Assembly (NCBI GenBank): GCA_016165875.1
Contig: JABBOT010000004.1
Coordinates: 10,268,889-10,332,888, forward strand
Direction: 5' to 3'
Length of the DNA stretch: 64,000 bases
Source: Acanthopleura granulata
Taxonomy: Eukaryota; Mollusca; Polyplacophora; Chitonida; Chitonidae
The position numbers were made by a program, and so were the translations under genes. Below the pieces are notes generated by a model. It ran no database searches and was not told where the DNA came from. It saw only the letters and a list, made by a program, of their open reading frames with translations. Below, one piece after another: positions 27,403 to 38,800 of this stretch. Each line of letters opens with the position of its first letter. Position 1 is the first letter of the stretch.

Positions 27403-28509
27403 ATTATAAAAAGATATACATGTACAAAAATCACGTTCAGTCCAGATTTCGCCCGGTCTAAACCCTGCACGGGGGGACCCCATTCTGAGAACAGTCCCAA
27501 GGCAAGATTGACTGGTCCACGATTTTGCATGTAATATGATCATTGTTGTGCATATGGTGCACCACAGTAGAGGCCCATGAAATAAGATAAATGATATATA
27601 TCTCAACAATCCTTACATTCAGCATTTATTTGAACGTCACTGACGTCCTTCACACAAAGCATAAAATAAATACACAGTGCATACAGTTTCATACAGATAC
27701 AAACCTGCGGTGAATCCAACAAATGTAATACCTGCGTGCTCAAGTGTGCAGTCATGGCGTGGATAAAATACAACGCTGCCACGAGATGAGGACACCACGT
27801 GGAAAGAGGATTTTGTTAGCATAATGTCCAATTTATCACAGAAAAAAAATGTGCAATTTCTCTGTAAAGACACACACACCCAATAACTCTATCCCGATAG
27901 GAATCGGCCCGATGGCTTCTCTCGCTAACAGCGAACGGTTGCCTGTAAATTAACATCACCGAGATCGATATCAGAAATAAACCCTACCATTTCACGCAGA
28001 CTGCGAAATTTGATTTTAAACAGCCGAATATTTGATGGCTGTTCCCAGGTTTATGCTGTTCTTTTGGTGTTTGTGTACACGAACGGTGTCGTTGGTTCAG
28101 ACATACTTTGTGACCATAGAAGACGAAGTTAAAAGTAGAAGGTATAAGACTAGGTATTAGCCCTTTTAGAGAGGTATATAACAATACTGTATATATAGAA
28201 ATCGATTTAGAAGAAGGTGGATAATGCATACATGTCTGCACTTAAGTAGTATCAACCGGTTTTCCTCTTACCTTGGTTCATTGTTTGCTTCCTACGGATT
28301 AACCAATATGGAATAATCAGGGGAGCCGTAAATCGTGTCATAATTTAATCATATGAGAACGTGCTCCCGGGTCACAGTAACTTTTACTATGGCTCTTTGG
28401 ATGATTATTAAAATATATACGTATGTCTCCTTCGTTCCGAACTGACAACTTAGAAAACCATAAACTGTGTAAAACCACATTAGTTTTGAAGTATCCACAA
28501 GACCCTCAA

Positions 28510-28735
28510 TAATGAAAAAATTGTTTCAAGTAGCGAGGATATGCCTAGCTATACTAGAACTGTAGTAAGATGGTGAGAAAATCATCAAAATGCTATAGAT
28601 GTTTTTAGTTAGAGGATCATCCAAAAAACAATTGTTAAGGTATGGAGTGAAACTATCAACTATGGTAAAATTGTTTTGAAGTAGCGAGGAGATCCCATGC
28701 ATAGTATGCTATTATACATCAATTGTGCTAGAATT
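28510..28735. repeat. Short direct repeat
   Basis: 'aaaattgtttcaagtagcga' with the following 'ggatatgcctagctatac' recurs about 155 bp later as 'aaaattgttttgaagtagcg' with 'aggagatcccatgcatag'. Both copies are followed by 'tagaa(c/t)'. Diverged local duplication; no other assignment. Confidence 0.5.
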
Positions 28736-29009
28736 AGTTTCACGCCAATATCGTTACAGTGACAGTGGCTTTTTAAGTTAGACGGCCTTTGGTCCGAGGG
28801 GACGGTTGTTACCTTGATGAGGTGTTACCTGCATTTCATTAAAAGCAGTTCAATTTTGTCAGAGCTTCTTTAAGGGGCCTTAAATTGCCTTTGTTCAATA
28901 GAGAAATGGGCGAGGCGTGTAAGTGATGGAAATAAGTTACTTTTTGTTGTTCCGAGATGCTTGAGCTTTTGTGAGAATGACCAAATGAGTGCTGTCGTAA
29001 AAAAAAAAC

Positions 29010-29105
29010 AACGACATGTCCGTGTTTTACTGGTTATGTACGACCATTTTCCAACAATCACGCTACCATCGCTGCTCTGATTTTATTCTCCACGCCATAG
29101 TATTT
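29010..29105 (-). repeat. Unnamed interspersed repeat, partial copy
   Basis: The inverse complement reads 'agagcagcgatggtagcgtg', 'attgttggaaaatggtc' and 'ataaccagtaaaac', aligning with the block around 'gtgatagttggcaaa' of the copies at 0.88 and 1.25 kb. Confidence 0.5.
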
Positions 29106-29199
29106 CACATTTTTATTGTCATTTTATGTTTTGTCTATACGGTTTATTTAGCCGCATGTCGACAACTAAGAACATCAAATATATATCAATTCATTTAAG

Positions 29200-30045
29200 T
29201 TTGGAATCACTTGGATCAGATCTAACAGCTGTTCTGGTGAATTCTAGAAGGAAGAGAGTTGCGAATCGCTTAGCATTATTAGAATCGCTTTGCCGAAATA
29301 GATCCAACAACTGCTGCTGTGAAATCTACAAGACAGACAGTTCGGAATCACTTGATTCAGATAGGGCTAACAGCTGTTGTGGTGAATTGTAGAAAAAAGA
29401 CAGATGTCGATCGATTGATTCAGACTGAGCTAATAGCTGTTCTGGTGGATTCTAGGTTCCTGGTTCAGGTAGAGCCAACAGCTGATCCATTGAGTTCTAG
29501 ATGGCAGATAGATATCGATGGCTTGGTTCAAAATTAACAGCTGTTGTGGTGAATTCTAGAAGGCAGACATTTGTGAATGGCATGGTTCAGAGCTAACAGC
29601 TGTTCTGGGGAATTCTAAAGGGAAGGATTTGTGAGTTGATAGAGGGAAAAGAGTTTTGGATGGCCATTGCGCCGATAACTCTTGTCTTCGCGGCGAGATA
29701 GCCATCAGTGTCTTGATATTCTGGATTGCAAATACGCCAGTGGATTGGTTCACACAGAGCTTACAACTGTAGTGATCAGTGAATTCCAGAAGCCAGATGC
29801 TTCGATTACTTGGTCTAGACAGTTTACTTTTGGTGTCAGAATGTCTAACCTTAAATATATAGTGACATAATTGATCATTGCTTGCTCAGATAGAACTAGC
29901 AACTGCCGATTCATCTGAATTCTAAAAATGGAGAGTGGCGCTGATTGCTTAACACAGACAGAGCTATAGTAAAAACTCCTGTTGTGTCTTCGCGTGAATT
30001 CTACGGGCCAGAGTTCTCGAATGCTTTTTTCAGACACAGACAACT
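29200..30045. repeat. Diverged minisatellite with CAGCTG-containing units
   Basis: Roughly ten irregular units of about 60-80 bp. A recurring core reads 'cttggttcagacagagct', 'aacagctgttgtggtg', 'aattctagaaggcagac'. The palindrome AACAGCTGTT is intact at 29224, 29369, 29536 and 29595 and mutated in other units; the paired 'gaattct' motif recurs 10-12 bp downstream in most. Later units (29.76, 29.90, 29.97 kb) are the most decayed. Short frames through it are products of the repeat. Confidence 0.8.
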
Positions 30046-30049
30046 TTCT

Positions 30050-32540
30050 TTCCAGTTTATTTTCTCAAATCAGTACACAGAGAGCATGACAACACACATT
30101 CCATAGAATATTTGCAAAAATACTTTTCTCAAAAACAATCCTTTTCCATTTTAATTTATATTTGTGCCGTTTGGTCACAGAGTAACAATATCCTACACAA
30201 TGGCCAATAAGTTTTTAAGCCTTGTGTGAGTACGTTTTTAGAATATTTCTAAGAAAGTGGTAAATTGTTTTCCGATTTTTATATTGCTTCATAAGATTAT
30301 CTAAGGAAACTTGTAGAAGCAAAATTAAGAGAAAACAAAGGAATTAACCACTTTTGACGTGTTAGTCCTAGAAGTGTATGGCTTCCAGGTAATCCAGATA
30401 GAGTTAAGAGGACTTGTTTTCGGGTGAATCCAAGTTTTAGTAGCAGTCACATTATACTCAGAATAATTAGTTCTTGCAACTGAACCCTTGTTGAAATTTC
30501 TATTGTTGTAGCACATTTAAACTGTACCAGAGTACAAAAACAATGGTTTTAACAAGGATAATATATTGCACGTAAAATTCTGTGAGTGCTATATTATTAG
30601 GGAAAACTCTGACTTCCTCGGAATCTCGATTACTTTCCACAAGTGATCCACTAGGGTATACCACAACTGTCTACTAAATGTAGCCACAGTAGTTATTCCT
30701 CCCTCTACACCAGTTAACCTTTAGCGAGGACGCTGGTCTTCAGCGCCTGTAAGGCTACGAGCTCTTGTCGATCGAGTAGCTGAGAACCAGCACACGAGAA
30801 TGCTTTTGCTCTGATCCAATGTGGATGAGTGCTGGCTGTTTTTGCAAAAATGTAGTTATATGTACGTATCTCAAATCGATGTTCGGAATTAGACCAGTTT
30901 ACACCTTAGACGTAACCGTTATGTTTTCGGCGCCGTGCCACAGCTTTCCTACGCAGCCAGACGGTATTATTGTCTCGTTAGTTTATCTTCATAAGCTGTT
31001 TGGAGGCTGTCTCCTGTAGACGTGTCTCACGTGCCGCACTGGCTTCGTATGAGAAACCACCAACTTTATAAAAGAGATTGGTGGAGTTAATGAGTTGTTC
31101 TCTTTGGAGAGACCACTTCCACTTGCTCGCATATCTCTGGAGGGTAGCATTTCTTATTGTATCTCGAGTATGTGACATGGGCTTCTTTTGCTGAAGATTA
31201 CATTGTAGCTGGTAGTGATAATGCCAGTCGCCCTATAGTAACTTAATGTATGCCAGTAGTTAACTGGAGGGAGTAGAATCAAATATCTGGTGTTTCATTT
31301 TTCTGTTGATTTCACCTGGACCGTTTTGGCTTTAAGCAAAGTTGACGTGCAACGTAGAAATCCTGCAATGAAACATAGATTTGTGTACCTACAGGCTTTT
31401 TATGCCAAGAATCAAAAGCTTGTATTCTCGACGAGGATTTGGTTTTCCAGCTGGAAAAGCCTTTAAACAGGGCGGTTATTCATCTCAAGCAATGCACAAA
31501 AATGCATTCTCTTACGTCAACAGTGTCTTAATGGCCGCTTGAAGCCATATTTGCTGTTCCTTGGCCATAAACTGTTACCACTTTGAGCACGGTCTACTTC
31601 CATCAGTCATGAACTTTGGTCTTAAGCGAACGTTGTCTTCGCAGCCAGCTTGGAGGGCCTCGGACGTGGACAGATGGCTTTACCGGTTATCACCTACTTC
31701 ATGTTGAGGTAAAGTGTTTTAAAGATTTTCCCCCGTAGTGCCAGGGATACTACAGATCTAATTGCATTCAGAGTGTGAACTTAGTTAAAATCAGCCGCAA
31801 AATTGTCCGGATTCTAGAGTTGATCAAAACCGCCTAATATGCATTGAATACCTACCGCAGCTGGCCCTATGTGGAGTACGCGACTCGAGGATTTTACTTG
31901 ACTTTTAAAATGACTATAGATCAAGAATATAATATAGTTACCTCTATGCGACTTGTGATGGGTTGTGCTGCTGTGATACAGACGAATCTAACTCAGTATC
32001 TTTTTATTCTCAGAAAATATCAGTATGAATGAACTTCTCGTAACCGATAGTTCCGGAATAATCGCATGGCAGTGCTTATTGTACACCAGTTGTTCATTTT
32101 TTTTTCAATGTTTTCAAATGGTGTGTAATTTCTGTAATTGCATCTGTACCACGTGACAGCCAAAGCGAGAGGCGATCAATTAAACAGTGGAGTTATGATG
32201 TCAACCTAATTTACTGGGAGCTTCTGCCTGTGGTCTGGCTGATAATTCGACCCAGTTTGATCGATGGTTCCAGTGAAAGGGTACAACAATCATTTTCCTC
32301 GATCACTTCAGCCTCCCCATCACCACAACTTTTACATGGACAGATGATTGTGTATGAACCAGTTATTCGGGCGTGCCCAGCAAGCCTTGTTTCTCTTGGT
32401 GCCACAAAGTTGAGGTTGATCGATGGTGTTTGATTGACAGCCACTGTCCAGGGACGCCCTGCTGTCAAATTCGTCAACACGAGTGCTGGACCGATCACGC
32501 GGTTCCCACCGTAGTGCTGTGGGCTGCTTTCGTTTGTTCG
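30050..32540. other. Intergenic or 5' region of gene A, no gene recognised
   Basis: No convincing coding exon. A minus-strand frame of 121 codons (32211-32576) lies at the right end; it contains a Cys-x-Cys-x-x-Cys cluster but resembles nothing I can name. The promoter and any non-coding first exon of gene A could lie here. Confidence 0.6.
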
Positions 32541-32548
32541 TTTTTCAG

Positions 32549-32824
32549 TCAAACATGTGCTTCCGTTAAGGAACACTTCAACTGGAGGTATCTATCAGGC
32601 CTCTAAAGAAGGCAACAACAATTTAGAATATATCATTAGAGAACAAACAGTTCTAGAGGATTCCAAGCCACATGGCTTTGCTCCCGAGGGATATTCTTAC
32701 CTGAATCGATATAATGTGGCTTGTGAAACCCCGAGGTGTCCCAGAAGACAACAGATCCATCAGGAGCAGATACCAAGGCGCGACACTGTAACTGTAACCT
32801 CTTGCTCTGGCTCAAGTCGCCTTC
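32549..32824 (+). other. Probable 5' part of gene A exon 1 (leader or frameshifted coding)
   Basis: A good 3' splice site ('cgtttgttcgtttttcag') ends at 32548. Downstream an open frame of 94 codons runs to a stop at 32833-32835, in a different frame from the gene A exon that overlaps its end. Either the segment is 5' UTR, or it is coding and a one-base error or polymorphism breaks its continuity with the next frame near 32.83 kb. It was not joined to the gene A model. Confidence 0.35.
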
Positions 32825-35800
32825 ATGGTGTCTGACCACCTCAGGAAAGACGTTAGGTCACCGGCACAAATGTACTCTGAATCGCAACTTGGCTTGTGCA
32901 AGAAGCGAGTTCTGTCTCGAGGATTTTCTTTGGACTCGATCTCTCTCCAGCCATTACTCAAGGTAGGCTTTGCTTGCATCGCCCATCTGTTGTTTGATGA
33001 AGAATTGAAATGTTTTTATGTCAGATCAACATTATGAAGTCATTTGATAACCATTCATCATTTCGCGTGTTAGTAACATGGCCGTAAATTATTTTAAGCT
33101 CACTTTCAAGATAAATAAATATACATGTTAGCTTACACTATTCTTGATTTTTCATGGTATATATTTTGACATTTTTATATGTTTTAGTTATATGGAAATA
33201 TTTGTTTGTAAAAATGAAATACATGAATTTATGTCTAATAATGTCAGAAATAAGCAATATTTAATCTAGTTATAATTTAAAAATTACAGTTCAGTACAGA
33301 GTTGGCACATTTTGGTTCAAACCATGCTTTTTTGTGTCAGCCGGTCAAGCGAATAAGCTTGGGGAGTTTGAGCAGTTTGTCTGACGACAGTGAGTATGAA
33401 CCTTCGCCTCCGTTTCCAAGAAGAGGAAGGCGATACGCCATTGATGAAACAAAGGTTGGTGAGTAATGAGCCGTACCGTATAAGCACAGTCTCTGATTTG
33501 GGCTGGCTCGGTAGCAGTGTAACACACTAGGCCCGCGGAGGCTAACGAATGGGTCAACTGTATTCGGCCCTGAAGTTCAGACTGACACCGTTTAATTGCG
33601 GTTTGAGCAACTGACCTTATGGCTGCCCTATTCCCCAGGGTTATTATTGCTTTAACGATTCTACTAACATTGTCACGTCCAACATTCTCCTGGGTCTCAG
33701 ACTGAATTACAGCATTAGATTATTGGACACCTTGTAAACAGGGCTGTGGATATAAGTATTTATACATTCGTCATTTAATGTCAAAATGTGTGCCCATGCC
33801 TTTTAAGGTTTCATTCGAAACTCTGCATATGTCAAAGGGAGAGTCTGTTGTTAAGTAATGCCATTATCTGATTGCAAAGTCCACAGATTATCAGCTTTGC
33901 CAGTGGGGAGCTTAGTTAAATATACAACACGGTCGAATATCTACTGTCGAAAATAAATTGGTACAAATGTTCTGGCGTTTTTTTGAAAGACTCTTGATTA
34001 TTAGGGATTGCGACAGGGGGTTTTAGAGGAAAGCATAGACAGAGATCTCGGGGTGCCAGACCTCTAGGAATATTTCTTGGCGGTAGAGTCAGACCGTCTA
34101 TATCCCATAGGGTCGAGAATACAACAAAGACCTAAACGTAATAAAATCTCCGATAGAAAGCGGGCCTGGAGGATATTTGGCACTTACATGGTTTATGACC
34201 TGATTGCCTGTTGGCAACTAGAAGGCAATCTGTTTGTATTTTTTTCCCTTGTGTTGATCGCTCTCGGAGAAAAAACATAATCCCCCGTGACGTTAATATG
34301 TGGATGGTTTTGTCAAACCATTTATACGCCCTATCCTGTACATAGATAAAGAGATTTTAGGAGGGATAGGTAAATGAAATTCAGATCATATATGCCATGA
34401 TATGAGAACTCGATGGGATTTTACTAATTGCTATTCGTCTAATCCCACTTAATCACCAGTTTAGTTGTCAGTTGATATGTGTGTATGGTGTATAGTGCAA
34501 CGGCATTTCCATTAGCTTGTAACAGCAACATGTAGCCACAAGGTGGAAAACGTCAAAAATATACAACTGAAGATTCACTTTGAATTTTGTAAACAAATTG
34601 AATAATACACATTTGTGCATGTACAATACAGATAGCAAAGAGACAGCCAATGAATTAGACATAAAGACAACCACTAAACATTTCCTTAACGTTAGTTTTT
34701 TTTATAGTTCAGTTTCATCCCAGGGGCGAAAACAAAGAATACGAAAAGCTGCTACCTGATAATGATTAAAGAAAAATCATCTGACAGGAGAAATCAATAA
34801 TGTTGTACTCATTTAAGGATACACAATGTAACTGGAGCAACCTTCGAATTAGAACATTTGATACAGTGTTACTCAGAATCTAGCTATCCTTGAAGGAAAA
34901 ACAGGCGCCAGTAGTGGTAGGTTGGAAAAATAAACTATATGTAAATCCCAACTGGGGCTCGAAGGAGTTTGTTTTTAATGTCGAAAGAGGTCATTGTTAA
35001 ACAACAAACAAGTTTCCGTAGGCTTCATACTATCCACATCAAATAGAGAAAGAGACAAGCAAGAGAATATCTCTGGAAATAGTGGGGATGTGCCGCTCAA
35101 GTTAAGAAAGAAAGCATTACTTAGGCGAAAATTGATCATATCATTTTCTCTAGCTAATTGGCACAAATATCGATTTTAACGAAAATAACACATGGGTGGT
35201 TTGATATGAAGGAAGAGATAGCGCTTCTTCGGGAGTGAAAAAATGTCCTCACGTAACATTCATACTTCTACACAAATTGACACCAGGGCAATCACCTCGG
35301 TGTGCCGCATATCTCTTTAACACTGGCGATGGTTAATTTAGCAGAATACTTTACTGTGAGCTGATCGTGCTAGCTGTGGAACTTCGTCCATCAAAAACCG
35401 TTTTAAAATCATCTTGCACATGATCTCAGGTTCACACTGTCGAAAATCTATGATTTTCCCCCGGGGAAGTGAATCGGAATGTGGTACGAAAAAGTGTAAT
35501 ATATATGTGTATATGGATTTGCCAAAATATGCAGTTTTTTAAGTTAAGTAATTAAGACAACAGAGTGGTATCCGAGTTCAAAATGGCGCTGCCAGCTTTA
35601 TGAATAAGTGCTTACATAAAACTGCCAACAGAATATCATGCTACCAACTCACCGAGGAACATAACTCACAAGAGCTGTTTTATTAATTTTTCACCTTTAG
35701 GGTACGGCACTACCTAGTGACCACGTCACGTTACTAAAAGGGACGCCACTCTGTTGCCTAACTTCGGATCACGAAGCCGGACATATTGGACAGCCATTGA

Positions 35801-38800
35801 GGGTCAGCCCTCTATCACACAATGCCTTCATATTTTCATAACGTTTAAATTTGCTGCTTAATAAATGTTATGTCTTGGTGCGTAACGAAATGATGTTGCC
35901 TTTTTACGAGTGAATTTTATGCAATAGGTTTCAGTGTTTGTTTCTTGGTTCCTAATAAGGTAGTCCGAGGACCAACTCAGCCGTGTGACATTTTGTGGCA
36001 TGGTATCGGCGGACAGCTGGCTTCTCGTTGGTCAATTGGCAGCCATGCCTCGTCCTCCACGAAATTAGCGACAGATAAAATGTGAGCACATCTGTTAGGG
36101 CTCGCGAGGTTTGACTGACATACACCTGGAGTGATCGTTACAAATGTCACTCAGTAAATGAACAATGTGGCTAGGTGGGATTTTGTTTGGGGAAAAGCAC
36201 ATAGGATTCTTAGACGCGATGGTGACTGATTGCTCCTCGTGGACATCTAAATTTTATTAGCCTTATTCTACCGCAGTGCCGACGAAATGATTGCCTAGCA
36301 TCGTAAGCAAGTTTTAGAAGGAGAATCGAATTCATTTGCAATAAAACATGATAAATATTTTTATCAATAATCCAATGGCCAAGAATGATAACTTGTTTAT
36401 CAGCCAAATTTGCATGGCTCTCCATCAACCTTACATTATTCATCACGACCGATATCACTGTGATAAATAGGTTACAGTTTTAGAGAATGTCGAGAACCTA
36501 TAACTGACTTAAGCTGTCCCGAACGTTAGCTTCTGCCATTTTTTGTGTGTTTTGTGTGGATATAAGGAAATGGAAAATAGAACTTGCATACATCACGCTG
36601 CTGATTTGTCCGAACCATTAACTCTTGCTTTTAATAGATTATTTAAGGAAATGGCTTTGGTTTTTGCAAGTCGTTGAATATTGTTGAGCAGATATAACTG
36701 TGAAATATTTGAATCATTAATGTTTCATTTTCCTTCTTGTATTTACAAATGGGGAATTGGAAAGAGACCGTTTTTGCTGTAAAGATATCCTTCTGACAAC
36801 CATGTTTTTGAGCTTTCAGGAATCAGCATCGGTTACAATAATCGACCTGATATCGCAGGCTCAAAAACTAAAATAACCCATGCTACACACAGGCTGGTAA
36901 AAGTTTGTTATGACATGATTCTCATGGGGATAAATGTGGGCATAAGACATTAAATTTTAGCCTACATAAATGAAATCAACAAACTCTCGTCCCAATTAAC
37001 TAATAAAAAATTAATGCAGCATTAGGCAGGTTTTCTTCTAAAACTATTAATAGACCATTGATCCTCGAGGTCTTTTTATAAGGTGTAGCCATGCTCTGCA
37101 CAAGCAACATTTTCATGTGAATAATTCAGGATAGACAAGCGTTTCTAGGGCTACAGGTGATTACAAGAGTTACTACCATTATAGGCCTATAAATACGCAG
37201 CCCATTCCACTAACATGATCTTGACCCGTGGCGAAAGGAAGTTATGTTCACCAGGCTATACTTGACCGTCTGGGGGAAAAGAGCTTACATCCAGAGCAAG
37301 CCTATTCTAGGGTTTCCTCAATTACTTCACCAGTAACATTAGTCAGCTTCGCGATAAAACTATGCCGGGACTATGAGACCGCCACAGAAATTAACGGTTG
37401 TGTGTTTAAATAAATTTAACAACTAATTTCTTTAGAATAGGACCTGTCATCTATGAGGTGTTTATTACAAAAGACAATCCAGTGAAACGTTATATATGAA
37501 TTTTGATGTGTTAGCAACCCTACAATTGTCCTTGAAACAGACGAGGCCTGTAACAGGTATTATCTGCTGCCCTCGATCAGATGGACTACTCCGTTGAAGA
37601 CAAAACCGATAGAAATATGGCCTTCAAGTGATTTTGACCAAGTAAAGAATATTTCTTGTGCTAAAAGGAAAAGCAACAAAACAAAGTATTCATAACCCAG
37701 TCATCATAAGTATTTAGCACACGACCGTATTTTCAGTTATATCATCATGTCCGGGAAACTAACCACTGCGAGGATGATACACTAGACATCAGACACTATT
37801 ATCTTATATATCTGTTAATAATATAATAATAATATATATAACATATAATATCCTCATGATCTTCAGATTGTCCTTCCTGGCTCTGATTTTTCACAAAATA
37901 TCTTCGTAAGCTTAATATAATACATTACACAACCTTTGGATTTATTTGACTGTATTGATCATTTTGAGAACCAAAGTTCATTCAGTTCATAAAGTCAACA
38001 TTAAAGAGTTATCGGTGTCATGTCCCAGACGGTTCAATCTGTAGATGTTTTGAAGACTTTTTCATCACATATACATTAAACAACAGCATTAGTGACTAAT
38101 GATTTTAGTATTTCACCATACAACATGAATACATGTACTGCAAAAACAAAAGGTTTAGTTTTACAGTAAAAGTGCTGGCAATTTTGTAACCATGAATTTT
38201 TGTGCTATATTTACACGTTGATGTAGTGACAAAGTTAACTGTATATTTACCGCATAATCACGTGTTTAGTAACACCTCTTTTACTTGAAGAACTACAAAG
38301 GTTATTGGACCTACGGGCAATACATTTTTAAATTTACAGGTGTGATTAACATTTGCACCATATCTTATAATCAGGAAAATAGAGTGTAAACGAACACCCA
38401 AAATTGCAGCATCATTTTTACTCTTGTATTCACTGCTCCAGTTTGCATAACTTTGTGCTGTAAAATTACAGTCTTTATTCACAGTTTGCCTCCTTTAAAG
38501 CTCATTTATTCCCAGCTAGTGGTGCATGCACCAGTAAACACCTGCTTTTTAAGACCTATCTATTTAAGACCTTTCAACACAATTTTACACGACGCTTATT
38601 CGTAATACCACCTGTTTCAACGCGTACAAATACGACTTCATTGAAGTATCGTTATGTACACCACTTACTAAGTGGTTCGATGTGTACTTGGTTTTTCACC
38701 ACAGACTATTCAGTATAATCATTTGAGGTACCCATGTGGTGAAAACTTTCTCACCTGAAGCCGTTCGATATTCACAGATAATTGAAAGATTTACTGTATG

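Larger units (their letters stand above)
24260..29190. other. Intergenic, no gene recognised
   Basis: Open frames are short and show no family resemblance or splice support. Noted inside: a 19-A run at 25796-25814, a SINE 3' fragment at 27.30-27.40 kb, and two direct copies of a short motif around 28.51 and 28.66 kb. Nothing else could be identified. Confidence 0.7.

Noticed and set aside
24840..28860. Search for a further gene between IMPDH and gene A
   Set aside because: No frame showed a motif, exon-like borders or phase continuity with a neighbour; left as intergenic.
29126..29537. Ser/Arg-rich frames of 70-90 codons
   Set aside because: They are translations of the minisatellite; their internal repetition follows the DNA unit and the frame is not kept from unit to unit.
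33454..33458. Using the stronger gtgagt donor for gene A exon 2 in the model
   Set aside because: It shifts exon 3 to a frame incompatible with the well-supported exon 4; kept as a separate finding instead.
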